Shown here: one piece after another, positions 53,330 to 62,824 of the stretch
How positions within the stretch are numbered: position 1 is the stretch's first letter
How the letters are laid out: each line of letters opens with the position of its first letter
Origin: Acetobacter garciniae
GTDB taxonomy: Bacteria; Pseudomonadota; Alphaproteobacteria; Acetobacterales; Acetobacteraceae
Direction of reading: 5' to 3'
Length of the DNA stretch: 64,000 nt
Assembly (NCBI RefSeq): GCF_017377735.1
Contig: NZ_JAFVMH010000005.1
Coordinates: 62,001-126,000, forward strand
Notes under the pieces: generated by a model
Told to the model about the DNA's origin: nothing
The model's input: the letters and a program-made list of their open reading frames with translations, nothing else
Database searches by the model: none
Translations under genes and position numbers: made by a program

Positions 53330-53428
53330 TTGATACCTTAAAAGTATTGATCATGCACCATTTGAGCATTGGATTATATCGATAGCGTGCAGTAGCGTCA
53401 CGCTTTTTGCGGATTCCCGAGACATTTG

Positions 53429-54370
53429 ATGTTCACTAACCTTCTGATCGTTCTACCGATTTTTGCCCTTATTCTGACAGGATGGATCGCCCGCAAATCG
53501 GGTGCGCTGGGCCCCAACGCCACGCGGGAAGTCAACCGGCTGGTGGTTTATCTCGCGCTGCCGGCGGTGCTGTTCGACATCGTGGCGAACGCAAAAATGT
53601 CCGATCTGTGGGAGCCTGGCTTCATTCTGGCCTTCACCATCGGCTGTTTTGTCGTATTCGCAGCAACCCTGTGGTGGCGGTTGTCTTCCGGGCTTCATCT
53701 GGCCGATGCCGCCATCGACGGACTGAACGCAAGCTATGCCAATACAGGGTTTGTCGGTTTCCCGCTTGTTCTGTCGCTTGTCGGTGATCGCGGCATGGCG
53801 CCAACGCTTATCGCGACCATCGTGACGGTCTGTGTGCTGTTCATGGTCGCCATCGTCCTGATCGAGGCCGGGCTGCAAACCGAAGCCCGGCGGCGCGATA
53901 TCGTGGCAAAAACCCTGTTCTCTCTGGTCAAGAACCCGTTGCTGGTCGCACCGGCACTGGGTGCCATGGTCATGATATCGGGCGGTCACCTGCCGGGGCC
54001 GGTCCATGTCTTCCTCAAGCTTCTCGGGGGGGCGGCTTCCCCCTGCGCCCTGATAGCCCTTGGCCTGTTCCTTGCCGGGAATTCTGCCGGGGCCACACCT
54101 GTTCGCCCATCGACCGCCGCCATTCTTGTGGGCCTGAAGCTGGTCGCCCAGCCTTTGGTGACGTGGATCATCGCCGCACCCGTGCTGCATCTGCCACCTG
54201 CGACGACACATATTGTCGTGCTTCTTGCCGCCCTCCCGACAGGGACGGGATCTTTCATGCTGGCGGAATTCTACGACCGTGAGGCAGCCCTTACCGGCCG
54301 GGCCGTCCTGGCATCCACCGTGTTCTCGATTGCCACGATCTCGCTCTATCTCGCATTTTCACACGCGTAA
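53429..54370 (+). CDS. AEC-family transporter
   Basis: The 313-residue membrane protein has about ten hydrophobic segments and auxin-efflux-carrier motifs: TREVNRLVVYLALPAVLFDIVA, DGLNASYANTGFVGFPLVL, and GSFMLAEFYDREAALTG near the end. The family exports or imports organic acids such as malonate. ATG 53429 is preferred over the TTG just before it. Confidence 0.88.
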   Translation: MFTNLLIVLPIFALILTGWIARKSGALGPNATREVNRLVVYLALPAVLFDIVANAKMSDLWEPGFILAFTIGCFVVFAATLWWRLSSGLHLADAAIDGLNASYANTGFVGFPLVLSLVGDRGMAPTLIATIVTVCVLFMVAIVLIEAGLQTEARRRDIVAKTLFSLVKNPLLVAPALGAMVMISGGHLPGPVHVFLKLLGGAASPCALIALGLFLAGNSAGATPVRPSTAAILVGLKLVAQPLVTWIIAAPVLHLPPATTHIVVLLAALPTGTGSFMLAEFYDREAALTGRAVLASTVFSIATISLYLAFSHA

Positions 54371-54464
54371 GGACATTTATCGGCACAGGGCGGCATGCCA
54401 GTCCGGTGAGCCGACGCGGCATGGGGACCGGCCATGCCCATGACCACCTGATGCCGCGTCAGTG

Positions 54465-55373
54465 CTATAGCTCGGGCGCACCGGATTGCAGCCGGGGGCC
54501 GATCAGGTCCACCAGCCAGTCCACGAACACCCGCACGCGTGCGGAAAGCTGCCGGTTGCTCGGATAAAGTACTGAAAGTGGGGTGGGCGTGGGTAGAAAA
54601 TCGGGCAGGACTTCGATCAGCGTGCCGTTCGCCAGATCCTGTGCAAAACCATAACGCGGCGCCTGGGCCAGCCCAAAGCCCAGCCTGGCTGCGGCGGCAC
54701 TCATATCCGCACCACTCACCAGCAGGCGTGCGGGCAGCGAGACCTCGATGACCTCCTCACCACGCGTAAATTCCAGCGGCAGTGCCTGTCCGGTGCGTGA
54801 TGACACGAAGCCGATCATCTGGTGGCCTTCAAGCTCGTCAGGCGTGGCTGGTGTTCCGTGCCGTGCCAGGTAGTCCGGGCTGGCGACGGTTACCTCGTCC
54901 ATAACGCCCAAGGGCCGGACGATCATGTCGCTATCGGGCAGCCTGCCGGCCCGCACGACACAATCCACCCCTTCGCGCACCAGATCGACGAACCGCTCGC
55001 CTTCGCCAAGGTGAACCGTCAGTGCCGGATGCCGTGCCAGAAAGTCGGGCAGGGCGGGCAGCACGATCATGCGCGCCATGCGGCCGACCACGTCGGCGCG
55101 CAACAGGCCTGCAACGGCACCGCTCGCGCTCCGGTCGGCGTCCTCCAGATCGGCAAGGATCGCCACACAGCGGCGATAATAGGCAGCCCCTTCCACGGTT
55201 GGCTGCACATGGCGGGTCGAACGGTGCAGCAGCCTTGTGCCGAGCCGGTGCTCCAGCGCCTTGATCGCGGCGGTTGCGACCGGGCGGGAGACGCCGCAGG
55301 CGGCCGCAGCGGCGCTGAAGCTGCCGCGATCGACAATGCGAACGAAGAGATCGAGAGTGGCAAGTCTGTCCAT
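54465..55373 (-). CDS. LysR-family regulator paired with an SDR
   Basis: The 302-residue protein is a LysR regulator of the DNA-binding type LDLFVRIVDRGSFSAAAAACGVSRPVATAAIKALEHRL with a shared effector fold. It is divergent from the short-chain dehydrogenase at 55475, a very common regulator-target pair. Confidence 0.88.
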   Translation of the reverse strand: MDRLATLDLFVRIVDRGSFSAAAAACGVSRPVATAAIKALEHRLGTRLLHRSTRHVQPTVEGAAYYRRCVAILADLEDADRSASGAVAGLLRADVVGRMARMIVLPALPDFLARHPALTVHLGEGERFVDLVREGVDCVVRAGRLPDSDMIVRPLGVMDEVTVASPDYLARHGTPATPDELEGHQMIGFVSSRTGQALPLEFTRGEEVIEVSLPARLLVSGADMSAAAARLGFGLAQAPRYGFAQDLANGTLIEVLPDFLPTPTPLSVLYPSNRQLSARVRVFVDWLVDLIGPRLQSGAPEL

Positions 55374-55474
55374 GCGATTATTCCATGACGCAAAACAATG
55401 CTGATGGAAATAGCGCCCTTATCGAACAGCCGAGGGTGTGATCAAGATAGGCCCATCATCAGATGGAGAAACCA

Positions 55475-56236
55475 ATGCCTGAATCGAACACCATTGCCAT
55501 TGTCACCGGTGGAAGCCGCGGACTTGGCCGCGCAACCGTGGAGGCGCTTGCCCGTCGCGGCGTCTCGTCCATCTTCACCTATCACACCAACACATCCGCA
55601 GCCGATGAGGTGGTTGAGAATGTCCAGAGCAGCGGCGCCCGCGCGGTGGCGTTGCCACTCGACACCGGCGATACGCATGCCTTTCCTGCCTTTGCCGACG
55701 AAGTCCGGCGCGTGCTGCGCGACTGGGGGGCAGAGCGGTTCAATTACCTGGTCAACATGGCGGGCACGTCCCATAGCGGGCAGTTCGGTGCGGTGACGGA
55801 GGAGGATTTCGACGCCGCCTACCGTGTCCATGCCAAAGGTCCGTTTTTCCTTACACAGACCCTGCTGCCGCTGATCGCGGATGGTGGCCGGATCGTGAAC
55901 ATCTCCTCCGGCCTGACGCGCTTTGCCTATCCCGGCTGGATTGCCTATGCGGCCATGAAGGGCGCTGTGGAGGTCATGACGCGTTACATGGCCAAGGAAC
56001 TCGGCCCGCGCGGTATCGCCGTCAACACGGTGGCACCGGGTGCAATCCAGACAGATTTTTCAGGTGGGCTGGTGCGGGACAACCCCGATGTCGCCCGCCA
56101 TATCGCGGAAGCAACAGCACTGGGGCGTCCCGGCCTTCCGGACGATATCGGCCCGATGATCGCATCGCTCCTGTCCGAGGATAATCGCTGGGTCAACGCG
56201 CAGAGGATCGAGGTTTCCGGCGGTCAGGCCATCTGA
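55475..56236 (+). CDS. Short-chain dehydrogenase/reductase
   Basis: The protein (253 residues from ATG 55475; ATG 55463 adds four) has the cofactor motif TGGSRGLGRA, the NMAG motif, the catalytic Ser in NISSG and the Tyr-Lys pair seen as YAAMKG. GGAGA seven bases before 55475 supports that start. The ending WVNAQRIEVSGGQAI is typical. Substrate unknown. Confidence 0.9.
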   Translation: MPESNTIAIVTGGSRGLGRATVEALARRGVSSIFTYHTNTSAADEVVENVQSSGARAVALPLDTGDTHAFPAFADEVRRVLRDWGAERFNYLVNMAGTSHSGQFGAVTEEDFDAAYRVHAKGPFFLTQTLLPLIADGGRIVNISSGLTRFAYPGWIAYAAMKGAVEVMTRYMAKELGPRGIAVNTVAPGAIQTDFSGGLVRDNPDVARHIAEATALGRPGLPDDIGPMIASLLSEDNRWVNAQRIEVSGGQAI

Positions 56237-56242
56237 ATACCC

Positions 56243-56269
56243 CCCATCAGTCCTTAAGCGACTGATGGG
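56243..56269. terminator. Perfect 10-base hairpin after the SDR gene
   Basis: Arms CCCATCAGTC and GACTGATGGG enclose a seven-base loop, seven bases after the SDR stop. No T run follows, so it may act as a transcription roadblock or simply separate the SDR from the riboswitch. Confidence 0.55.
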
Positions 56270-56302
56270 CCGCCTGGCCGGCTTTGCAAACACGCCCGCA
56301 GC

Positions 56303-56400
56303 GTGTAGTCTGGCACTATCAGGGAAGTCGGTGAAATGCCGACGCGGTCGCGCCACTGTAATTCCGCCACGCCATGCGTTGCGGTAAGCCAGACCCCTGA
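56303..56400 (+). promoter_or_regulatory. Cobalamin riboswitch
   Basis: The sequence carries the B12 box pattern GGGAAGTCGGTGAAATGCC, then GCGCCACTGTAA and AGCCAGACCCCTG. Outer helix arms GTCTGGC (56308-56314) and GCCAGAC (56388-56394) pair perfectly. It lies 50 bases before cbtB and should turn cobalt uptake down when adenosylcobalamin is plentiful, either by sequestering the ribosome site or by early termination. Confidence 0.88.
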
Positions 56401-56449
56401 ATTGCTTTTTGTCCCAATCCGGAACGCGATTTTCCGAGCGGAGCGTGTC

Positions 56450-56671
56450 ATGAACTACAGTTTTTCCCACTCCATTCCCGTAGCGCCAGCACGGCCCGAT
56501 GCCATTCCCCTGCGCGCGCTTGTGCCCTGGGCGGTCTTCGGCCTGATCCTGTCGGCGCTGCTGCTTTATTTCGTAGGGGCCGAGCAGGGGGCTGTGTCGC
56601 TGGTTTCGGGCCATGCGGTTCATGAATTCGTCCATGACGGGCGGCATCTTCTGGGTTTTCCCTGCCACTAG
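56450..56671 (+). CDS. cbtB: CbtB, cobalt transporter subunit
   Basis: This 73-residue protein has one membrane segment (VFGLILSALLLYFVGAEQG) and the CbtB metal-binding ending HEFVHDGRHLLGFPCH. CbtA-CbtB pairs under B12 riboswitches are predicted cobalt importers. GGAG lies eight bases before ATG 56450. Confidence 0.92.
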   Translation: MNYSFSHSIPVAPARPDAIPLRALVPWAVFGLILSALLLYFVGAEQGAVSLVSGHAVHEFVHDGRHLLGFPCH

Positions 56672-56686
56672 GCGGGAATTTCCTTC

Positions 56687-57421
56687 ATGGCTGGCCGCCT
56701 TCTGGCACGTGGCATGATCGCGGGCGTTCTTGCCGCGTGTCTTGCGTTCGTCTTTGCCCGCGTGTTCGGAGAACCGCAGGTTGATCTGGCCATCGCCTTC
56801 GAAGCGGCACGCAATGCCGCTGCAGGCATGGCACCCGAACCCGAAATCGTCAGCCGTTCCATGCAGGCATCGTTCGGTCTTTTGACTGCGGCGGTCATGT
56901 ATGGTGCTGCCTATGGCGGGGTTTTCGCCATTGTGTTCGCCCTGGCCTACGGGCGGGTGGGGCGGCTTTCTGCCCGCGCGCTGGCATTGTTGCTGGCGGG
57001 GGCGGGTTTTTTAACCTTTGTGTTGATCCCGGATCTGAAATATCCGCCCAACCCGCCATCCGTGGGGCTGCCCGCCACGATCGGCCTGCGCACGGCGACG
57101 TATTTCGAAATGATCGTGCTGTCGGTATGCGTGATGGCGGTGTCCGTTCTGGCAGGGCAACGGCTGGTCCAGCAGTTGGGGCGATGGAACGGCATAGTCT
57201 GCGCGGCGGGGCTGTTCGTGGTGCTGACCGCGCTGGTGCAGTGCGGCCTGCCCGATATCAGCGAAGTGCCGGAAGATTTCCCCGCTGTTGTGCTCTGGCG
57301 ATTTCGTGAAGCAGCCATCGGCATGCAGATCGTCTTGTGGGGCGCCCTGGGGCTGATCTTCGGGCCGCTGGCGGAAACGGCCCTTGCGTCGTCAGGGTCT
57401 AGGCGACACCGCCTCGGCTGA
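56687..57421 (+). CDS. cbtA: CbtA, cobalt transporter subunit
   Basis: The 244-residue membrane protein has five or six hydrophobic segments and CbtA motifs: ARGMIAGVLAACLAFVFARVFGEP, then DLKYPPNPPSVG and the ending FREAAIGMQIVLWGALGLIFG. It is co-transcribed with cbtB 15 bases upstream and converges on the cob operon. Confidence 0.9.
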   Translation: MAGRLLARGMIAGVLAACLAFVFARVFGEPQVDLAIAFEAARNAAAGMAPEPEIVSRSMQASFGLLTAAVMYGAAYGGVFAIVFALAYGRVGRLSARALALLLAGAGFLTFVLIPDLKYPPNPPSVGLPATIGLRTATYFEMIVLSVCVMAVSVLAGQRLVQQLGRWNGIVCAAGLFVVLTALVQCGLPDISEVPEDFPAVVLWRFREAAIGMQIVLWGALGLIFGPLAETALASSGSRRHRLG

Positions 57422-57442
57422 GGGCCGCGAAATATGCAGGCG

Positions 57443-57988
57443 TCAGCCCAGTGGCACGCCTATGGCCGAAACCCGCCAGCCCCCATGGCGGGACATGGCG
57501 CTGCGGCTTGCAGGCATGACGTCCAGATGCCGGGTCATCTCCACCCCGCCACCCAGGGCGCGGATCAGCAGCATTCTGACAACCGCCGGGCGGGCAATGA
57601 CGACAAGGCTTTCCGCGCCATCGGGCAGGTGGTCCAGCCAGCCGCCAATACGCTCGAACGCCGCGCGCATGCTTTCGCCATCGGGCGGGGCGAAATCCGG
57701 GTCCTCCACCCAGCGTCGTACAGCGTCAGGCGAAAGATCGCGCAGGTTGTATCCATGCCATTGCCCATGATCGCGTTCGCTCAGATCGGGCGCGATGGTC
57801 ATGCCCAAGTCGGCGCAGGACCGCGCCAGCGCCGGCCCGATCTCCGGTGCGGCGATAATCGGTCCATTTGGGCCGACGGTGCGGAGCCAGGCCGCAATGG
57901 GTGCATCGTCGCTGGCCGTATTGCGCGGCGGGATGGTGCCGCGCCTTGCGTCACCCGGCAGGGTGGAGGCGATGCAGGAAAGCTTCAT
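57443..57988 (-). CDS. Degenerate histidine-phosphatase-like protein at the end of the cob operon
   Basis: The 181-residue protein has the fold and position of a CobC/alpha-ribazole-phosphatase relative (ERDHGQWHGYNLRDLSP; PDGESMRAAFERI). The catalytic signatures are lost: the N-terminal RHG reads IAS, and the second-His motif AHGG reads ARPA. It is therefore probably not an active phosphatase, unless catalysis differs. It is co-translated with the CWC gene upstream by ATGA. Confidence 0.7.
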   Translation of the reverse strand: MKLSCIASTLPGDARRGTIPPRNTASDDAPIAAWLRTVGPNGPIIAAPEIGPALARSCADLGMTIAPDLSERDHGQWHGYNLRDLSPDAVRRWVEDPDFAPPDGESMRAAFERIGGWLDHLPDGAESLVVIARPAVVRMLLIRALGGGVEMTRHLDVMPASRSAMSRHGGWRVSAIGVPLG

Positions 57989-58188
57989 TCCGCGCTGTCT
58001 CTGCCCAGGTCTTTATGGTTGCGGATATGTTTTTCCAGGCAGTGCGGGCACAGGCAACCCGACAGGCCGCCCGTTGGAACCGGCACTTCATGCGGCACGG
58101 CCATGCACCAGCAGGTGGCGGAGGCCGTGCAGGCCGTGGGGGTGCCGCAGGCCGTACAAAGGGTTGCCCCATCATCATGGCCGGTCAT
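57985..58188 (-). CDS. Cys-rich CWC-family protein
   Basis: The 67-residue protein contains CTACG, a CWC near residue 27, and CLCPHCLEKH, nine cysteines or so in all, matching the Cys-rich CWC family. It probably binds zinc or another metal. Such genes often lie with cobalamin or other metal-linked genes; the role is unknown. Overlaps both neighbours by ATGA. Confidence 0.75.
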   Translation of the reverse strand: MTGHDDGATLCTACGTPTACTASATCWCMAVPHEVPVPTGGLSGCLCPHCLEKHIRNHKDLGRDSAE

Positions 58189-59225
58189 GGGTTTTCCCCG
58201 CGCCAGACATGCAGCGCCTGAGCAAGGCGCGCCCAGCCATGCTCATCACCGGGCAGGCCAAGGCGCAGGGCGTCGGGCAATGCTTCGAACCGCCGGGTGA
58301 TAATCCCGTGGCGGCAGAGATGGGCCCATAATTCCTGCGCGCCTTCGGTGCGGAGCAGGGTGAAGAGCCGGGCCTGGCCTTCATGATACAGGCCTGATGC
58401 TGCCAGCAGGCCGTTCAGGCGGTTTTTTGCGCGGCAGGCGGCCAGACGGGCCTGTTCCAGCCAGCGTGTATCCAGCAAGGCCTGCCGACCGGCGGCAAGG
58501 GCAACGGTGCTGACGGGCCATGCGCCAAGCAGGTTGCGTGTTCGCGCCACTAACGCGGGCGACGCCACAAGAAACCCAAGCCTTACGCCCGGCAGGCCAT
58601 AAGTCTTGCCGAAGGAGCGCAGGACAATCAGGCCCGGATGGGGCAGGGCCGGTATCAGGCTCTGCCCGTCGAAATCGGCATAAGCTTCATCCACGATCAG
58701 GTGGTTCCCGTGCGATGCACAGCGTTCGGCAAGCTCGCGCAGGACGGAGTGGGGGATCATGCGCCCGTCCGGGTTATTGGGGTTGCATACGATACACACA
58801 GTGCCCGGCACCCTTGCCCGGCGCAGAAGGTCCTGAAGATCGGGGGTGTTCCACACGTCTGCGCCCGCTTGCCGCCATGCGGTTGCGTGCCCCGAATAGG
58901 TCGGCCCCAGGATGCAGGCACATGAGGCGGAAACGATACGCGGCAGCAGGGAAATCAGGCTCTGGCTGCCCGGTCCGCTCGCGATCATGTCCGGGTGGGC
59001 GGCGTTGTACGCTGCCGCCGCTGCTACGCGCAGGTCGTCTTCCTCATCCGCTTCGGGGAGCCTGGTCAACGCCCCCAGGGACGGCATTTCCAGCGGATAG
59101 GCCTGCGGGTTGATACCGGTGGACAGGTCTATAAACGGGCGGGGGGCATGGGGAAAAAGGCGCATGATCGCACGCACCTGTCCGCCATGCGCTTCGGGCC
59201 GATCCATTGCCTGCATTATCGTCAT
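58185..59225 (-). CDS. cobC: L-threonine-O-3-phosphate decarboxylase-like PLP enzyme (CobC; CobD of Salmonella)
   Basis: The 346-residue protein is a type I PLP enzyme of the CobD/CobC group: FIDLSTGINPQAYPL at the start, CNPNNPDGR, VDEAYADF, and SFGKTYGLPGVRLGF, which carries the PLP Lys. It supplies (R)-1-amino-2-propanol phosphate for the nucleotide loop. In the aerobic naming it is cobC. Confidence 0.9.
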   Translation of the reverse strand: MTIMQAMDRPEAHGGQVRAIMRLFPHAPRPFIDLSTGINPQAYPLEMPSLGALTRLPEADEEDDLRVAAAAAYNAAHPDMIASGPGSQSLISLLPRIVSASCACILGPTYSGHATAWRQAGADVWNTPDLQDLLRRARVPGTVCIVCNPNNPDGRMIPHSVLRELAERCASHGNHLIVDEAYADFDGQSLIPALPHPGLIVLRSFGKTYGLPGVRLGFLVASPALVARTRNLLGAWPVSTVALAAGRQALLDTRWLEQARLAACRAKNRLNGLLAASGLYHEGQARLFTLLRTEGAQELWAHLCRHGIITRRFEALPDALRLGLPGDEHGWARLAQALHVWRGENP

Positions 59226-60004
59226 GCGTTGTCGTCCTCCTCCGTCATGCTGCCCACATGCCGCCGGAGCAGATAAATGTCCATGATCCAGCCATGGCGG
59301 GCCCGGGCCTCGGCCCGGGTGGCGATAATGCGCGGCCCGGTCTGCGCCAGTGGGCCGCAGAGCAGGATCTGCTCGGGCATGCCGACATACGCCCCCCAGT
59401 GGATCGTAACACCCTCCGTGGGGATATGCTGGAACGAACAGTCGCCATCGAGCATGACCACGACGGTATCCGTGCCGGGCGGCCAGCCATGCTCGCGCAA
59501 CTGGCGCCCGGTCGTGACCATAAACGGCGCGCCGATGTCGTTGAGTGCAATGGTATGGGCGGCGGCCAGCATGTTCAGCGACATGATACCGGGAATACTG
59601 CGTACGGTTGCGGGGGCGGGGCGCAGCCGCTCGGCAATGCGCAGGGTGCTGTCATACAGGGCGGGATCGCCCCAGACCAGCAGCGCCACCGTGCCGCCCC
59701 GGGGCAGGTTGGCACGGATCGCATCTGCCCAGGCCCGGGCGACAGCATCATGCCAGCGTGCGACACCGCTGCGGTAATCGGGGTCGGTGCTGTCGCGCAC
59801 GGGCATGTCGAATTCCACAATGCGGGTGGCCGCGTTTGTCAGAACCCGCGCGCAGATAGCGCGGCGCAGTTCAGCCAGCTCCGCCTTGTTCGCGCCCTTG
59901 CGTGGTATCAGGATCAGCTCCGCGGCATTGAGTTCGCGAACGGCCTGAAGGGTCAGATGCTCGGGATTTCCCGTGCCGATGCCCACCATTACCAGATCGA
60001 TCAT
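59222..60004 (-). CDS. cobF: CobF, precorrin-6A synthase (deacetylating)
   Basis: The 260-residue methyltransferase begins MIDLVMVGIGTGNPEHLTLQAV, the CobF form of the tetrapyrrole methylase fold, and has the family's long IPRKGANKAELAELRRAIC insert and WGDPALYDSTLR. CobF makes the C1 methylation with loss of acetate and occurs only in the aerobic pathway, so the host makes B12 by the oxygen-dependent route. Confidence 0.93.
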   Translation of the reverse strand: MIDLVMVGIGTGNPEHLTLQAVRELNAAELILIPRKGANKAELAELRRAICARVLTNAATRIVEFDMPVRDSTDPDYRSGVARWHDAVARAWADAIRANLPRGGTVALLVWGDPALYDSTLRIAERLRPAPATVRSIPGIMSLNMLAAAHTIALNDIGAPFMVTTGRQLREHGWPPGTDTVVVMLDGDCSFQHIPTEGVTIHWGAYVGMPEQILLCGPLAQTGPRIIATRAEARARHGWIMDIYLLRRHVGSMTEEDDNA

Positions 60005-60738
60005 GGGTATGCGCCCTCTCGCGGGTTGCCCAAGGCACCGTAGAGGATCAGCGCAGGTGTGCTGGTATCATGGGTGGCCAGCATGCCCGCCAGTTCGGCG
60101 ACCGTGCTGCGCACAAGCCGCTGTTCGGGGCGGCTGACCGCTTCGGCCAGCAGGGCGGGCGTGCCGGGGGGTAGTCCGGCGGCGAACAGAAGGGCCGCAA
60201 GCCGGGGGAAGGTGCGCTTGCCCATGAACACGACGGTTGTTGCCGCAGGGTCGGCCAAGGCTGCCATGTTCAAATCTTCAGGCAGGTCGCCCGTGACATC
60301 GTGACCGGTCACGAACTGGAGCCGCCGGGCGGTCTGGCGGCGGGTGAGGGGAATGCCAGCCGCCGCGGCCGCTGCGCAGGCCGAAGGCACGCCGGGGATG
60401 ATCTCATAGCCGATGCCAGCCGCGTTCAGGGCGCTGATTTCTTCCTCCAGCCGGCCGAAAATACCGCCATCGCCCGATTTCAGGCGGACGATCCGTGCGC
60501 CTGTTTTCGCGTAATCGACCAGCAACCGGCTGATGCTGTCCTGCCGGGGCGAAGGGCGCCCCGCGCGCTTGCCAACGCTGACCAGGTCGGCTTCGGCACG
60601 GGCATGGGCAAGGATCGGCCCGGAAGACAGGTCGTCGAACAATATGGCGTCGGCGGCCCGCAGCCGCGCCACGGCCTTGAGCGTGAGCAGTTCCGGATCA
60701 CCCGGCCCGGAGGATACGAAGGAGACAAAGCCGTTCAT
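60001..60738 (-). CDS. cobA: CobA, uroporphyrinogen-III C-methyltransferase
   Basis: This 245-residue SUMT has FVSSGPGDPELLTLKAVARLRAADAILFDDL, VRLKSGDGGIFGRLEEEI and PGVPSACAAAAAAGIPLTRR. It makes precorrin-2 from uroporphyrinogen III, the entry to cobalamin and sirohaem. No CysG fusion is present. ATGA overlaps on both sides. Confidence 0.94.
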   Translation of the reverse strand: MNGFVSFVSSGPGDPELLTLKAVARLRAADAILFDDLSSGPILAHARAEADLVSVGKRAGRPSPRQDSISRLLVDYAKTGARIVRLKSGDGGIFGRLEEEISALNAAGIGYEIIPGVPSACAAAAAAGIPLTRRQTARRLQFVTGHDVTGDLPEDLNMAALADPAATTVVFMGKRTFPRLAALLFAAGLPPGTPALLAEAVSRPEQRLVRSTVAELAGMLATHDTSTPALILYGALGNPREGAYP

Positions 60739-62045
60739 GATGCTGGTGCGATCAGGTGGAAGAAAGTGCCGGTGGCCAGCCCCCGCCGTGACCCGGCCTC
60801 GGGCACCGCAGCGCCATTGGCGTCGAATGTCTGCGCCAGGGCGTCATCAGGCTGGCTGGCGATGGTGGCATAGTGGAATTCATGCCCGCGCAGCCGACTG
60901 CCTGCCGCGTAGCCGGGTATGGGGGCCAGAAGTGTGGCCAGCCGGTAGCCCAGATGCATCCGCCGTGTGGCGAACGAGGTTTCAAGCCCCAGCAGGCCGG
61001 CCATGGCGTGGCGTGTTCCTTCCGGGTCGATCAGCCCCGCACCCATGGCCATGTAGCCACCGCATTCGCCATGCACCGGCTTGCTTGCGGCAAAGTGGCG
61101 CAACCCGCTGCGAAAACGCGTGGCGGCGGCCAGCCTGCCGGCATGCAGTTCAGGGTAGCCGCCGGGAAGCCAGCAGGCATCCGCACCTGGGTCGGGCGCT
61201 TCGTCTGCAAGGGGGGAGAACGGCACGATTTCCGCCCCTGCCGCGCGCCATCCTTCGATCAGATGCGGGTAGATGAACGAAAAAGCCGCATCGCGCGCCA
61301 GCGCCACCCGGTTGCCCGGCGGGGCGAGCGCAATCGGCCGGGCCTGCGCGCATACCGTGCCAGCAGCCAGCATCGTCACCGCATCCAGATCGACATGGGC
61401 TGCGATAAAGGTGCCAAGTTCGTCCAGCACGGCTGCCAGATGCGGCTGCTCCTCGGCCTGAACAAGGCCCAGATGCCGTTCGGGCAGGGCTATCGTCTGG
61501 CGTCGGGGGAGTGCTCCCAGCACCCGCAGCCCCGCTTGCGCCATGCCCGCGCGGATCAGCGCCTCATGGCGGGGGCTGGCCACCCGGTTGAGAATGACAC
61601 CCCCGAGCCTGACCGTGGCAGAGAATGTCGCGAAACCCTGGGCAATGGCGGCGGCGGACTGGGCCTGTCCGGATACATCCAGCACCAGCACGACGGGCCA
61701 GCCGGTCAGGGCCGCAAGGTCGGCGCTTGCGCCGTTGCCTGCTTCACCCGCCGTGGCCACGCCATCGAACAGGCCCATCGAGCCCTCGGCGATCATCAGT
61801 TCGGCATCCGCGTGGGTGCCGATAAGCCCCGCGATCCGCTCGGCCGACATGGCCCATGTGTCCAGATTGGCCGAAGAGCGACCGGATGCGGCTTTATGAA
61901 ATGCCGGGTCGATATAATCCGGCCCGTTCTTGAAGGGCTGCACCGCAACGCCGCGTGCACGCAGGGCGGCAAGCAGCCCAAGGGTGAGCATGGTCTTGCC
62001 CGCCCCCGACGCCGGGGCGGAGACGATAAGGCCGGGGGTGCTCAT
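60735..62045 (-). CDS. cobB: CobB, cobyrinate/hydrogenobyrinate a,c-diamide synthase
   Basis: The 436-residue protein has an N-terminal ATPase domain ([24 protein letters not shown]) and a C-terminal class I glutamine amidotransferase domain with the Cys nucleophile in [12 protein letters not shown]. It amidates the a and c side chains. ATG 62045 overlaps the cobM stop and is preferred over an upstream in-frame start that lies inside cobM. Confidence 0.94.
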   Translation of the reverse strand: MSTPGLIVSAPASGAGKTMLTLGLLAALRARGVAVQPFKNGPDYIDPAFHKAASGRSSANLDTWAMSAERIAGLIGTHADAELMIAEGSMGLFDGVATAGEAGNGASADLAALTGWPVVLVLDVSGQAQSAAAIAQGFATFSATVRLGGVILNRVASPRHEALIRAGMAQAGLRVLGALPRRQTIALPERHLGLVQAEEQPHLAAVLDELGTFIAAHVDLDAVTMLAAGTVCAQARPIALAPPGNRVALARDAAFSFIYPHLIEGWRAAGAEIVPFSPLADEAPDPGADACWLPGGYPELHAGRLAAATRFRSGLRHFAASKPVHGECGGYMAMGAGLIDPEGTRHAMAGLLGLETSFATRRMHLGYRLATLLAPIPGYAAGSRLRGHEFHYATIASQPDDALAQTFDANGAAVPEAGSRRGLATGTFFHLIAPAS

Positions 62046-62824
62046 TTTACCTCGGGAAAGCGCGGGGTGGTGCCTAGGGGGCGGAAACGGCGGTCGTAAT
62101 CCCCGGCATAAAGGCGGCTTTCTTCGAACGCCGTGGCCCCGATCGTGCGGCCGACCAGAATCAGCGCCGTACGTTCCATCTCGGTGGCCAGTGCGGTTTC
62201 CAGCGTGGCCAGCGTTGCGCGCACGATGCGCTGGTCCGGCCAGCTTGCGCGCCACACCACCGCTACCGGGCAGTCAGCACCGTAATGGGGGGCCAGTTCG
62301 GCCAGGACGTGATCCAGCACATGGATCGACAGATGAATGGCCAATGTCGCACCGGTTGCAGCGAAGGCGGCCAGGGTCTCGCCCGGCGGCATGGAGGTGG
62401 CCCGGCCGGAAACACGTGTCAGCACGACTGACTGGGCAACGCCCGGCAGGGTCAGTTCGGTGCCCAGTGCGGCGGCCGCGGCGGCAAAGGACGGCACGCC
62501 GGGTGTGATGTCATAGGGAATATCCAGCGCGCGCAGGCGGCGCAGTTGCTCCCCCATGGCGGACCACACCGACAGGTCGCCCGAATGCAGCCGCGCGACA
62601 TCGTGCCCCGCCGCGTGGGCCGCTATAATTTCGGCCATGATCGCATCAAGTGACAGGGGAGCGGTGTTGATGATCCGTGCCCCCGGCGGGCAGTATTCCA
62701 GCAACGCCGCGGGCACCAGAGATCCGGCATAGAGGCAGACCGGGCTTGCCGCAATCAGGTCGCGCCCCCGCAGGGTGATCAGATCGGGCGCACCCGGCCC
62801 GGCACCGATGAAGTGAACGGTCAT
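62042..62824 (-). CDS. cobM: CobM, precorrin-4 C11-methyltransferase
   Basis: The 260-residue methyltransferase begins [21 protein letters not shown] and has [26 protein letters not shown] and [14 protein letters not shown]. It adds the C11 methyl group. ATGA overlaps at both ends. Confidence 0.95.
   Translation of the reverse strand: MTVHFIGAGPGAPDLITLRGRDLIAASPVCLYAGSLVPAALLEYCPPGARIINTAPLSLDAIMAEIIAAHAAGHDVARLHSGDLSVWSAMGEQLRRLRALDIPYDITPGVPSFAAAAAALGTELTLPGVAQSVVLTRVSGRATSMPPGETLAAFAATGATLAIHLSIHVLDHVLAELAPHYGADCPVAVVWRASWPDQRIVRATLATLETALATEMERTALILVGRTIGATAFEESRLYAGDYDRRFRPLGTTPRFPEVK

Noticed and set aside
60873..62099. Long plus-strand frame opposite cobB
   Set aside because: Low-complexity composition and complete overlap with a strongly recognised gene.
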